Made by a program: the position numbers and the translations under genes. Under the pieces are notes generated by a model, which saw nothing but the letters and a program-made list of their open reading frames with translations, made no database searches and was not told the DNA's origin. DNA of 31,623 nucleotides from Hyphochytrium catenoides (taxonomy: Eukaryota; Sar; Hyphochytriomycetes; Hyphochytriales; Hyphochytriaceae), in assembly GCA_900088475.1 (NCBI GenBank), contig FLMG01000388.1, forward strand, positions 13,742 to 45,364. The letters run 5' to 3'. The first letter of the stretch is position 1. Each line of letters opens with the position of its first letter. Of this stretch, positions 14,020 through 26,422 are shown piece after piece.

Positions 14020-14122
14020 AGCTCTCTCTCTAGCTCACTTTGGGATCACACTCTCCTTTCTCTTTGCTTTCTCTCCGTCTTTTGCCTTTTCAATCCGATG
14101 TTAGACTGTAGTTAGAGTTCCA
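12930..14122. other. Intergenic region with assembly gap
   Basis: The region runs from the start of the membrane-protein gene to the 3' end of WDR59. It includes a CT microsatellite (13229-13252), the N gap and an AG microsatellite (13635-13690). No supported gene lies in the sequenced parts. Open frames that appear to cross the gap are meaningless because the Ns are untranslated placeholders. From 13700 to 14122 there is GA/CT-biased sequence and no recognisable coding content. Confidence 0.6.
13253..13634. other. Assembly gap (382 Ns)
   Basis: A run of unknown bases is preceded directly by a (CT)n run and followed directly by an (AG)n run. The flanks are reverse complements of each other, consistent with a scaffold join at two microsatellite contig ends. 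The real length and content cannot be judged. Confidence 0.99.
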
Positions 14123-17100
14123 TTATGATGTTAAATTGAAAAGGTAGTTCTTCTCTGCACATTTGCACCCACAGCCTGTGGGGCAATAGACCTGGAGAGG
14201 GAGGACACACAGAGAGAGAAAGAGAGAGCAAGAGAGAGAGAAAGAGAACACGGATCGGGAGAGACGGAGTTCATGGTCAGAAGGAGACTGGATGGGTGAA
14301 GGAACGATTTCTCTTTCCAGATCCATAGAGAACGTTTCACCTCCACCTGCCAATTAGAGTTCCTTCTTTGCCCTCTTACGTTTGTTGTTTCCCTCTCTCT
14401 CCTCTCTTTCTCTCCTCTAGCCTCTCGCTCCCTCTCTATCTATCTCGCTCGCTCTTCCGCTCTTTCTCTCCCTCGCTCTTTCTCGTCCTCCATCCCTCGC
14501 TTCCTCCGTTCTCCCACCATCTCCATTCGTCGCACTGTCACTGGCATTTCTTGAACTTCTGATCTCCGCTTCGTCTCCCCTTTCTCGTTCTTCTGTATCT
14601 CTCACTCCTTTCCTCTTCTTCTGCCCTTGCACATTGTCTCTCCTACTGTTTCCTCGCGCCACTTGCCTGCTCTGCGAACCAGTCCTGCCAATGCTGTGAG
14701 TGTCCTCCGTGTCCGCAATAGTTACAATGGGAGACTTGACCTCTCACCGCCAGCTGGCAAACAGCGCAGCTGAAGGCAAACTTACGACAGCGCGAGCACC
14801 AGAGAGAAGACACCGGCTGGCAGTAGGTCAGCCGCCATCAGAATGATGGAGAATCCCCAAGACGAGAAGAAGAAGAACCCAAGGTAGAGAGAAGAGTGTA
14901 AGAGACAGAGAGAGGGAGAGAGAGAGAGAGATCGAAGAGAGATGTGAAGATGAGTACAAGTTAGAAAATCAAGAAAGGGGTGTAGACAGCAGGACAGCAA
15001 TGGGAGACAAGAGTAGCCAAAGATGTTCTTCCCTCCGGAGAGACCACAAGCACCGCTGCCTAGAAGATGGAGTCCATACGGACGAGAGAGTAACACGCTG
15101 ATGGAGAAAGGCAGTAGAAAGGTAAGACTTACTCTCCTGCATGTCTCACACTTGACTGCTATTGAGAGGCCCTGCTCCTCTTCTGGTGGATAGCTGAGAG
15201 TCTTGAGCACCTCACAACGCTCTTCTAGAGCGCCCCAGCGGTAGAGGAGCTCAGCATAGACATGCTTATATCTGGTAAAAAAGGGAGGAGGTTGTCGTTA
15301 CCACTTCAGAGGTAAGGGAAGCTCTTCTCCTAGGCTTGTCAACTACAGTTCTCTCTCTCGCTCTCTTTCACACACACAGACACCTCTTCCATCTCTCATT
15401 CTCTCTCTCTCACTGTCACACCGTCATTTTCTCTCCCTGCCTCTCTTTCTCTCTCTCTAGTCTTTTTCCCTTCCCTTGTTCTGTGCACTAAAGGCCCACG
15501 GATAACTTTCTAAAACACGTAGCAACATTCATTTTCTCTCTACCTCTCTTTCTCTCCTTGCCTTTGCAATTGAGACGTAATGGGACCTCTTTTCAAACGC
15601 ATAGTACTTCTCATACCTCTCTCTCTCTCTCTCACTCGTTCTCTCTCTTTAATTCTTTCGACCCTTCTCAGGCTCGACCTTTGACTATGTCTCTCTCGAG
15701 TTGTCCCTACCTGTCGTAATGCTGTGCAGCTTTCTTAGAGGGATCCATGAGAGAAAACTCGGATGGAGGTGGAAAGTCAGAGGCCGCCCCAGGCTTGGGA
15801 TAGCTCCCAGTGCCTTGACGTAAGGAGTGTTAGATGGAGAGAGGAGAAGGCTTAGAAGGACCTGCTGGCTGAGGAGAAAGACGAGAGAGGGAAGTAGAGT
15901 GGGAAGGGTGGACCAAAGACAACCACTTGCCGCACCAAAGGCAGAGGAGCTGCAAAGGCATACCTTCTCTCTGCTTGTCTCTTGTACGAGATGGATCCTT
16001 CTTTGTCTCCTTGCTCGCTAGTCCTTGCAAGGACCACTTCCTATGGCGGAGCATTCTTTAATTGGCGCCTTTTCATATGAGAAAAAGCTCTCCTCATTCT
16101 CCCGGGTACTCCGTCCTCTTGCGTCCTCTCTCTCTCTTTTCTTGCCCTATCCTTGCCTCCTCTCCAGACGAAGAGGCATTATAACTCCATAACATGGTCC
16201 TGTTCCCTCATTTCTTCCGCCCATAGCTGCCTAGGATGGCCCTCGCCGTAAAAGACTCTCTGTAGTACTTTGGCATTACCTAGAAGTATCCTTCTGTCCA
16301 GCGCCATCGCTGTCTTTTGCCTTCAAGCTGAGAGAGCCTACAAGGCCCATAGATCGTTCGGAGAGCCACCCGGGGAGAGACGATGAGCTTCCCACGTCTT
16401 CACTTCGAGTCCGAGACAGCGGTTCTGTTCTTCGATTGTCAGGAATGCTTCTCTGGGTAATAGATGACAAAGAACGTGGAGGAGAAAGAGATGTACGAGA
16501 GGAGGGCAAACTCCTCTTCTTATCGGAAGAGAGGACGGAAGTGATAGTAGCGAGAGATTGAATGTCTCCCAACCGCTCGAAATGCTTGATGGAAGAGAGA
16601 GATGCAACAGCGGAGTACAACGGAGAGCAACAAAGGCAAGAGAGTAAGCTCTAGATCAGGCAGCCAAAAGGGAGAAGAGAGAACACGGGGCTACAGTCCC
16701 AGCAAAAGAAGGAAGAAAAGGGGAGAGATTGAAGAAGCAGCGGGCAGTGGCAGGCGACGGTGAAAGCTGGAGGAACCAATTAATCCTAGGAAGAGACTTC
16801 CGGAAGTTCTGAGGTACTTGGGGCTTCTTTTCATTGCAGTGGCTGCCTCTGCTTGCCGCCTGGTCTCTTACCTTCAATATTCTCTGTAACAGCTTCCTGC
16901 CAAAAGGATGAGCGCTCCAAGGGCTAAAGCGCCGTGGTGTGGCCACAGCCTGATCCGAAGTGACCGCCAACAAGGTCCACACCTAGCAACGCGCCATATA
17001 AGATGCATCACAGCCATAAGCGGGCGAGGAGGAACACGAAGTCGATCTTTCATGCAAGAAGGATTGTACTGTTGCGTGGGGTGACATCGTAGCAAGCTAA

Positions 17101-20100
17101 AGGGCAGGGGCTGAGGCCTGTAGAGCAGCAGGACGAGAAGGTAGCGCGGGAGATACGGAGAGAGGTATCTCTCTATAATCTACCTGCACTAGGTCTAATC
17201 TGCCATAGTATCGAGCGACTTCTGCATTCCTGCGGCAAATATCGGAGACACTCGCCTCTTCGCTCTCAGCTGACAGCGGGAAAGGAAAGGGCCGCAGACA
17301 AATGGCAGGTCAGGGCTGGCAAGAAGGCGGGAAAGAACAGACTTTTTAGCACTCTCTCCGTCGGTTCGTACCGGCTGCTTCTATTTCTCTCCTCTTCTCT
17401 TGGCCTTCAGAGGCGCGGAGGGCAATGACTGGAGGTGGAAGGTAAAGCTCCTCGAGTCCACTCGCTCTCTTTTCTAGAAACTTGACGTCTTCGTGTCCAG
17501 ACAGAGACAGAGAGAGAGATAATAGAGTTATCGACAAGCAAGAAAGTGAGAGCCTAGCTTGCTCAGGGGGATGACTCTGTAGTGCAAGAGTGCAGGGAGA
17601 CGATGAACTTGGCGAGAAAATGAACGGAAAGCACTTTGGTTGTCTTGAGAGTGCTGAAAGGAATCTCAGAGTTTGGAGAGAAAGAAAACGGATGACAAGA
17701 CCGAAAAACAGAGTGAGTGAAGTCCACCTTAGGAGCGAGCGAGAAGAGAGAGAGATAGTCCAAATGTAAAGCCCTCGTTTCTTGACTTACCTTGAAGATA
17801 AGACGGAGAACGGAATATCTTCTAGAGGAGATCAGATCGGACACCCGTACCAGCAGCATGGAAACAGGAGACAAAGCATCAGAGAGGATGAGGGGAAGAG
17901 AGAGAAAGGGACAGAAAGTTCTAAACAAGCACTAGGCTTGCGGAGTATAAACAAATCCTGAGCCCAGAACAAGGGAACATACGTCTGGTGTCTTCCTTGA
18001 TCTCTCTCCTCTAACAAGAACAGTAGCTTCGTCTCCGGTCAGCGGCAAAGCATAAGGGGTGGAGGGTGTCACTGGCCTTCGGACGGACAGAGGACCTAGG
18101 GAGTACGCTTGGAAAAAGGGAGAGGCAACGGAGAGGAGAGATAAGCAGACCACGAAAGGTGATGCAAAGCGGAACAACTACAATTTAGGAAGAGAAGAGT
18201 TGGCACCACTTAGAAAGAGAAGCTACACTAGGAGGTGTCTCTCTACTTTTGCCTCTTTCTCACTCCTCTCTCTCTCTCTCTCTCTTTCTGTTCTCTCTGT
18301 TCTCTCTCTCTCTCTCACTCTTCTCTTTGTCCCTCCTCTCTCTCTTTCTCTGTCTTTCCCCCTTATCTGTCCTCCACTATAACTTTCTCTCCTTGTGCAC
18401 AGGCCCGGACGCACCAAAAGCTAGTGCAGGGAATGCACTTGTAAGAGGTGACGTATCGAAGAGACATATTCTGGAGGGATAGCCCCTGCCGTCCCGACCA
18501 TCGTCACCTCCAAACGGGGTAGGAAGATGGTCCATCATAGCGTTCATCTATATATACCAGAAAAGAGGGAATCAGTTAGCAGGAAGAGGAGCTTCCTTCT
18601 CTCTGTGCTTCGGAAAATGCCTTCAAAAGGGCTGATAATCGTTGCGCTTGATAACAAGGAAGAAGACAAAAAGCCGAATACCTCTGGGGACGAGAAGATG
18701 CGGAGGAAACTGGATCCTCCGTGGACTGCAATGTCGTCTGAAGGAGAGGTGGCGGAAGGGAGAGGGTGCCCCAGAGCCTTATCGATATCATCCGCCACCC
18801 CGCTCGTCAAGGGGAGAGACAGTGAGAGATCATTGATGTTTCCACCGCCTCCTAAAAGGTTGCATTATATAAGATGGCGCCAAGTAGATGAAAACATACG
18901 GTCGAGCTATTCCTTGGAGTTAATAGCAGTGATTCACCCAGACGACTCGGGAGAAGACGACAACTTTTTGATGGGAAAGAGAGGGCGATGCCCGGGACAG
19001 AATTAAGAAGCAATGGCTTAGCCTGCTTACCTTGCCCATCAGTTGAGTGGGAGGCGGTGTCTGTCGCTCTGCATATTCAATGGGAGAGAAGCAGAGAAAG
19101 GGATCAGGGTAAGGGCCAATTAGGGTAGCAAGGTAGCGGGGCCAGAGGCTCCAAGCCTAGGTTGCGGGCTTACACATTCCCCTTCTTTGGTCTCATCTAC
19201 CTTAGCTTCCTTAGCCTTTGGAGCAGAAGCTCCAATCCTGAAAGTGTTCGGGGAAGCTTCATTCCCCCTGAACCTTCTTCCCCTCGTCTGGCCGCTCCTA
19301 GGCCTAATGTCGCTAGAGAATCAAACACAATGAGAAAGTTGGGACCGCCAAAAGAGGCTCCAAAGAGGCGAGGGCAGGGGATGCCATCGCTCTTTGAGTT
19401 AAAAGAGCCTTCTCCTTCGTATGGGGCATTTCTGGAGTCTGGACAGAAGTATTAAGGAAAGATGTCCAGTAAGAGAGAAGACAATGTGAGAATGAAAAAC
19501 TAAAACATCTACGATGCGGACGAGACTTTCTGTCTTCCTTTACTCTCGTTTTTCTCTCTCTCACTGCCTACGGTCATGTACAGCTTTCCCAGTCATTGCC
19601 TTCAGTAGTGCCAAGCTTCATATCTACGTGGCCACTCTTTCTCTGGCCCAATAACTCTTTCGCCCTGGCAGCATATCCTGCTTTCTCTTATCACATTCTG
19701 GACAAACACCAACAGAAGAGAAGACGGCGTACCCCAGACTGAGCTTCCTCTTCCTCTGACAGGAAGGTTCTCTAAGTCGAGCGATAGATCTTCAATGTTG
19801 AGGGTAGATTCTGCTCTGCCTCTTCCCTTTCCTCCAGACGCTTCCCAATGCTCTCTGAGCACTGGCTCCAGCTGCTCTGACAGAAACCCGAGGCACCCAA
19901 GGAGACAGTTCTTATTGTAGAGCGCGTACTTATCCGCCAATGACTGTAGCTGGCCTATACATGGCAGGTACGGCAAGATCAGGTCAAAGATGGAGTAAGA
20001 AGGGGAATGGCAGGGCATAGTGACACTCTCTCTCCAAGTAACGGGTTGCAGGATCTCATCGCGTTTCTCCTCCCGGTAGGGCACGCTCTCTCTTCTTCTT

Positions 20101-23100
20101 CTGTTCCTTCCACCCGTCTCTCGTCCTTCTCGCCAACCTTCTCTCTTAAGCTAGATTCATGGAGCAGCCTCTCGAAGTCACCTGATATAGTCATGATTGG
20201 CTCCTCAGAAATAGTGTCACTAACACTCTTGATAGTGAAAGAAGGGCCGACTCCAAAGGGATACAACCAGGGGAAGTGCACCTCAAAGCACACCGAGGCC
20301 AAGATCCTATCTGCTTCCTCATTTCTTGGCATCTCCTCTCCCTCATTGTCAAGATCCTCTTCCTCTTCTACTTCGCTTTTCCTTGAGGTAGTCGTTAAAG
20401 TCCTGTCCAGCTCCTTCTTAATCTCCAGTTCGAGCACTCTCTCTTTGAAGTCTACACGCTTCAACTGGAGGCATGGCCATTCCTGCTTTTCTATCATTTC
20501 TTGGACAAGACGGATCTCTTGGGAGAGAGACAGAGGATCTTGCTGCCATGTTTTCTCTCTCTCTCCTCTTTCCCTCGGACTTCCCTCTTCTCCAGGTTCA
20601 ATACGGCTCATTATGCCATGGAATCCGCTCTCCTGAAGTACTTAAGGGAGCAAGGGGAATACAACTTAGCACTATAATTTGATCCGCAGATACAAGAAAG
20701 TCGTAGGTCCAAGAAATGGAAATGGAGTCCGGACACAGGCGTGACATAAGAAAGGCAGAGAAGCTGGTAAGGGGAATAACAACCTACGGGATGCTGTTGC
20801 AGAGCTTAAGTGAGAGACGTACATTCCATATCAAAATTGCTGAGCGGCATAGCTTCGCAAGAGTATTCCAGGGGCTCAAAGTCCTTCTTCAGCTGATCAA
20901 TGTCATAGGAAAGAGCAGCTGAGGGAGAGGTTACTGTCGAAGATGACGGTTCTCTCTTTCGCACTGGCGCCAGGATCCCTGCGCTTTGGTCTTCCTGCAA
21001 GACATTAGAGGTAACATAAGCCGCTTTTGAAGTGAGATGGCGGAAGAGACGAGCACAGCGCGGCAGAAGAGAAGGACTCTCCGGAACAATTATATCTCCT
21101 CCATTCCTTTCTCTTCCACCGTTGTATTCACTCCCTTCCGTCCATGGCCACCAACAGTCTATTGCAGAACTCAGATTAGAAATCTTACCACAGCGTCCAA
21201 GCGCCACATCCTCAGCTTATAGTTGGCACTCCATGACACCAGGGCTGAGGGAGAAGACGACGGAGAAGAGACAGTTCCTGACATTCCTTCTCCAATGGCT
21301 CTCCAGTCAAAGTCCAAAACAGGCTCCTTCTGCCCTGGTACTAGTATTGGCGAGGCGAGAGAGACGCTCTCGTCCGAGGGTGAAAATAGAACAGGCCGAA
21401 GTGCAAAACGCGGAGAACGCTTCGCAGCGGGTCAGAATGTATAGAGGCCAAGCAATCGTGTGACGATCCTTAAGGGGTCATCAACCAGATTGTAGCATAC
21501 GTCGAAGGGACAAAGGAGGGAATGCACCGCAAGAAGGATTCTATAGAGTTCTTAGTTTGGGAGTAGAAGCCTGGAAAAGGCCCCAACCACGAGAGTGCCA
21601 AAGCATTAGTCATCTCCTCAACTAAGGACATCGCACGGCACTATGGGAAAGGCCACTAGCAGAATATCGGACGTATCAGCTTGACTAGAGGGAGAGGTAG
21701 ACTATGAAGCAAGCCAAAAGAGTCAAGAACAAAGAGACAAACTAGAGGAGGACGAGGGATAATAGAGTTACCTGGGAGACAGTGATTAGTGAGTCGCCAC
21801 TGGGAGAGTATTTCACTCTGTCAACCCCTTCCGGGCTCGACGCCTTGAGAACGGCAGCGATGTCCTTCGCTTCTTCCCCCTTAATGTGCCACACTTGAAG
21901 TCCTCCTCCTCCTTCTCCTGCACTGGAGCTGGTTACCAGCTCATACCAGCGGAGAGGATTCCAGTCAAGCCCTGAGCAGAAGATGGTTAACAGTCTGGCA
22001 GCTATGAGTCTCAGACAAAGACGGCACAAACGGGCAGAGAAGAGAAAGACGGCGAGGGAGAGAGCATTATGACGAAGAGTAACGCTAAATTGGCTGTGAT
22101 AAGGAACTTGAAGGGAGAGAATGGGACCTTGAAGCTAGAAGAGAGACAACAAAGCGGACGAGGGAGCGTCAGAGACAGACAAGCGTGCCTTAGGATTATG
22201 ATTGAAGTACCGAGAGAGTGAGCTAGGAAAGGGACAAGAGAGAGGAGAAAGACAAGAAAGAGAAGAGAGGGATAGGACTCTTATAGAACCCTGATACCAG
22301 TTAATGCCCTCTTATGCGCAGGAAACTCTATGAGGGGAGAGCTACCCGGATACCTCGTATCCCAGAGTTGGACCAGTCCGTTCTCTGAACCTGTGGAGAG
22401 AATCGGACGACCTGACCGATTCCATGCAAGCTAATCGGAGACGCGAGAGCTCCAGTGAGACACTTGACAAAGAAAGACAGCCAAAGGAGCAAAACAAGAG
22501 AAACATCTGGTAACTCCCCAACGAACATTGTAAGGCATCAAGACAAGAGAGAACGTTCACTCCCGAGGAGGACTTCATGGTCAATCTTACTATCTCAGTC
22601 AATTCTGTCTCTTGTCCTGCTCATTGGTAGTGCCAACGTCACCGTTTCTAACAGCATTTATTTTTTGTTCAGTGCTCTCTCTCTCTCTCCTCTGGTCACC
22701 TTTGTCAGATGGGCACTGCCATGGCCCGGCAGCTGTTGGGTAGGCTTCGATGGCGCTCGAAGGTCCCAGAGGTAAGCCATTGAGTCCACAGAGCAGGAGG
22801 CGAGAACATCAGCAGCGGAAGGTGACCAATCTGCATCAGTCACACTCCTAGAGAGACAAGCAGTTAGAAGATCGAAGCAGAGTTAGGGAGAGACAAAGCA
22901 AAGTCTTTGAGTTCCGCTAATAGAGAAAGAGAAGCTTGAGCAGCAAGACGTACGTTCAAGGAGAAGGCTCAGTCCAAATGGACAGAAAGGTAACAAGCGC
23001 CAAGAACCCGCCCCCAATAGCAAAGCCATGTCCGAGAAGAAGGCCTCTCTTTCTTTCTCTCTCTCTCTCCTGTCGGTCCTTTCTCCCCCTCCTTCCCACC

Positions 23101-23512
23101 CCTTTTTCCTCCTCCACGCTCTTATCGTTTACACCGTCTACAGCCCAGTCACCTACTTCTTGTGCGCTCTCAGCGTTGCAATAAGGGGCCTTCTACGTGC
23201 CAGCTGGCTAATGTCCCAAATGAGCGTGTTATGATGCGAGGTAGAAAGCAGCCGATTGCCATGCAAAGGGCTGGGATTCCAGCGTACTACGCCCACTTCG
23301 TACTTACTCTCATGGTTAATCCTCCATAGCGGGACGTGAGGAGAGTCAAGAGAGAGAATAGTGATTCCTCTTCTCTCTCCTAAAGCTGCCAAGCGGCCAG
23401 TGCAGTCTATCCCCAGGCACGTGGCAGGCAGCTGGAGCTTCATCCGGAAATTCTTCTCTCCAAAGGACAGAAAGGAGACAGAAGCAGATGCCTGAGGCGT
23501 TGGAGGTTCCAT
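14123..23512 (-). CDS. WDR59: WDR59, GATOR2/SEACAT complex subunit
   Basis: WDR59 (yeast Mtc5/Sea3) is part of GATOR2, which counters GATOR1 and supports amino-acid signalling to TORC1 at the lysosome/vacuole. Twenty-two exons join in phase to 1232 aa; human WDR59 is about 974. Exons: 23512-23157, 22847-22700, 22430-22298, 21971-21772, 21419-21189, 20994-20823, 20640-20182, 19954-19733, 19438-19201, 19068-19031, 18851-18682, 18547-18415, 18095-17983, 17821-17791, 17473-17372, 17269-17184, 16982-16872, 16584-16280, 15803-15711, 15271-15133, 14816-14667, 14191-14123. The WD40 propeller spans about 1-356 (SCSVDSMAYLWDLR, SENGLVQLWDTR, LTGLDWNP, KLRMWRLDA). The RWD domain spans about 430-600. Middle landmarks are CPRLFGASFGG, CRRNAEVARYYGRLDLVQ and WSAHPFGRKLL. 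The C-terminal zinc module has CETC, CSRC, CAVC, CNYCGHGGH and CPTGCGCKC. Joins at exons 5, 14-15 and 18-19 are the least certain. Confidence 0.93.
14192..14666 (-). other. GC-AG intron of WDR59 (last intron)
   Basis: The donor after ...WFAEQ reads CAG then GCAAGT, the classical consensus of GC-AG introns. The acceptor is CTCTCCAG before VYCPTGCGCKC. Only this junction keeps the phase and restores the invariant cysteine tail. A nearby GT (GCAAGTGG, 14662-14661) gives the wrong phase. A GA-rich run occupies about 14211-14247 on the plus strand inside this intron. Confidence 0.88.
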
Positions 23513-25909
23513 CTTGCTCCTTCCTCTCCCTCGCCTGTCTTTCAAACAGCAATACCTTATTGCACCTCTATGATAACCCCCTAAGAAATTGGGCGGGGCG
23601 CCTGCCGTCTCAGTGGCTCCATCTCCTCTTGTCTAGTGCTTGACCTCCTCCCTGGTCCTTAGGAATGCAAGAGATGACTCTACACCCCTTAAGCGTGTAG
23701 GCCTATGCGCTCAAGTGCAAAGCCATCCTCACTACGTTCGGGGGTCCGCTCATGGTCACGCGGAAGAAGGTGTATGTATGTCTATTCGGTCCGATGGCAG
23801 GAATGCTATCGCCGCCAGTCTTCCTTCGCACACACCAGCTTGTGTCTACACTCTATTGCCTGATGTACCGAGTCCGTTTGAACAAGCAGCTCATCAGCCT
23901 CACTCAGCCGGTCGGCTCCTGGTAAGAGTGAGCGAAGAATGGTCAGGGATCGTGTCTCTGTCCTTGCGGACTGCGGTTCGGGCCGATGAAAGAGTTTTCT
24001 GCAGATTCATCAGAAGAGGGAAAACGAAAGATTGCAAAGAGAGCCGTTACTGGCTAGCATAGTCCATCTTGAACCTATTATCTTCGCAATTTGTACTCCA
24101 TTCATTTATTATTTATATAGCTTATCATAGGCTTTGTGTGTAAATGTTATACCTATATCTAAGCCTCTCTTGGGCTCCTAATATTGTCGCAATCTCTATG
24201 TAGATGATGAAGGAAGTGTCATGATGCAGACGCTGAACCTTTGAACGCCATCGGCGAACTCTGTCAAGGTAACGACGTCTCCTCCCGGTGCATTATTACC
24301 AGGGGACGAGGATAAGATGAAGGCTCAGAACAGCTCTTTGCTCTATGGAGCTCCCTCTTCTTGGGCCATCGCTCGCCCTCTGCGAACGTTCCTGATAGCG
24401 AAGCGCAGCATCTTGAGAGAGAGCTTGTCGTTTGTCTTAGGCCCGGTTATGCGGCGTTCAATTGCTTGCGCAGTTGCCTCGTAAAGAGCTGGGGAGGCAG
24501 ACAAGCGGCCTTCGCAGAGCATAATAATAACCTTAGTGAAAGATCGTACATGCTAGAATCTCTCTAGATCCTCTTTGGTTTCCCCCTTGCTGGGGGCTGT
24601 GGCTACCATCATCTCCACCAGGCAGAACGGGCGTAGTCATCCTGCCAGTGCATAACCGAAAGAAGGTTGCTCTATCACTATACTCCACTTGCTGCTCTCA
24701 CCACACTAAGCCTCGCCATGGCTCATGGCCGATGCTCTTTTTCGCCTGCGGATGTTCAAAGAACTCTCAGACTTTACTGCTTGTCGGATTGGCCGAATCT
24801 GCCACCAAAGGAATGAGAGTGGAGCGATGTTCCTAATAAGGCTCACGGAAAGCCTTTCCCAATAGTTGTGAAGCGGCGAAGGAACTGACTCTAGTACCTC
24901 CTGACGAACCAACTGAAGGTTTGATGCGCTCACCTACGCCAGGACGTGGCAATTTAGTAGGGGCGAGATGAGGAGGACGGAGGGGATTGTATTCTAGTTA
25001 AGGACAGAGGTCGTTGAAGCATGACCATCGATGTCAAGCTCTTAGCCGCCCTCCGCCACGCAACAGGGAGAGGATATTAGTCCCTCATTAATTGTTAGCC
25101 TACGCTTTTCCCCTCCGAACAGCCATCAGCTGATGAGCCAGCAAGGTACTGGCCGGAGACTGCAGTCCCGGATGCACCGGGATAGAATCTTTCTAACGGA
25201 TACTGAGGCTTTCAAAGAGGCATGTGTACCTTGCCCTGAGGGCTCAGGTTCCCGTATCGATCTACTGGGAAGGCACAGAGAGAGTCAGAGAAAGCGAGCA
25301 ATAGTAGAACCGGCAACACGTATCCCAGATTTCCCATCTTTAAAGCTGGCGGCAGCACTCAGCCGTGTATCCCACGCCATCGTTATCTCATCCGTAACAT
25401 GACTGTGTCAAGGCATTTCGCCTATAATTGCCCTTACCTTGCTTGACCTATGAGGGCTGCACTTCACGCTATGATAGCAGCTTATCTCCTCTCCTTTCAG
25501 GCAGAGAACATGGGTCTCGATAATAGCTCCTCACGTCGCTCTGAACTCCTAATTAGAAGAACGAGTCTGGGTATCCTGAGAAGAGTGCAGATGAGTGCTT
25601 CCAGGCAGATCCAAGCTCTTCCAAGAGCATGAGATCCATAGCTCCTAATTTCGGTAACATTTTATTAGATGTAGCTTTCGGGCTTTAGGAGCCCAGGCAA
25701 CTAAGTAATACCTAGTGACTGTAGTGTTAGCCTAGGTACCGTGTACTATTCTCGTGTGCCATTAACTCGTTGAGGGAATCTTTTAGGTTTGTCCGTTACA
25801 AGACACGAGGAGAGCACCCTTTGAGACTTAGAGACGACGCCGGAATTGGAGGGAGAATCAGAGAGAGAGAGAAAGCGAGAGAGGGAGAGAGAAAGAGAAA
25901 GAGAGCGAG

Positions 25910-25950
<41 letters not shown>

Positions 25951-26422
25951 AGAGAGGGAGAGGGAGAGAGAGAAAAAGAGAGAGAGAGAGAGAAGAGAGA
26001 GAAAGACAGAGAGAGAGAGAGAAGGGAGACGGACGCATCCAGGTAAAGAGATCCATTGATATCAGCAGTACCCCACGAACGGAGAGGAAGAGAACTGGAG
26101 ACACAAGACAGAGATAAACGGGGACGAGAAGAGAGAGCCATTTCTCCAAAGGTCACCAAGCCACCGGCTCTATGCGTTGTGCTGAGACACATCGGGAGAA
26201 GAGAGAACGTCCCTGATTCAATCTGAGTGTCATAAATTTCCCTTCCTCTTGCTCTCATCACGCTGTCTATGTTTGGGAGCAATAGCTAGCGGTTTAGCAG
26301 TTGAGGACGAGAGTGTCATCCAGCAAAGAAAAGCCAGAGCAGAGGAAGCAAGCGGTAAGACGTGTCTCTCTCCATCACACCCCGTCCCCGAGACTATAAC
26401 TTATCTTTTCTCTCTCATTCGT
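23513..26422. other. Long intergenic region between WDR59 and the chromate transporter
   Basis: About 2.9 kb lies between two divergent genes. Open frames are short (at most about 140 codons, 23640-24062, opened by a TTG) and match nothing I know. An AT-rich patch with TTATTATTTATATAG lies at about 24107-24121. One splice-like acceptor (CTCCTCTCCTTTCAG, ending 25500) is followed by a short open frame to 25632, but no partner exon is evident. A long (GA)n run occupies 25858-26023. No tRNA or snRNA signature was seen. Confidence 0.5.
25858..26023. repeat. (GA)n microsatellite
   Basis: About 165 bp of nearly pure GA dinucleotide with occasional GAAA, GC and GGG interruptions. It generates artificial Arg-Glu and Ser-Leu open frames in both directions. 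It lies upstream of the ChrA-family gene. Confidence 0.95.

Noticed and set aside
18527-19006. A 159-codon plus-strand open frame
   Set aside because: It is antisense to WDR59 exons 10-11 and their introns, with no family resemblance and no splice support.
20117-20181. Reading WDR59 exon 7 on past the GTGACT donor at 20181
   Set aside because: Read-through adds a non-conserved acidic segment; splicing to 19954 restores the RWD C-terminal helix and its CLxxCL pattern in phase.
20007-20636. A 209-codon plus-strand open frame
   Set aside because: It lies antisense to the WDR59 RWD exon and its Ser-rich sequence matches nothing; the minus-strand frame carries the conserved residues.
23640-24062. 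A 140-codon plus-strand open frame upstream of WDR59
   Set aside because: It opens with TTG, has no recognisable domain and no splice partners; treated as intergenic.
25770-26117. Arg-Glu repeat open frames, and their Ser-Leu shadows on the other strand
   Set aside because: They are pure translation of the GA microsatellite.
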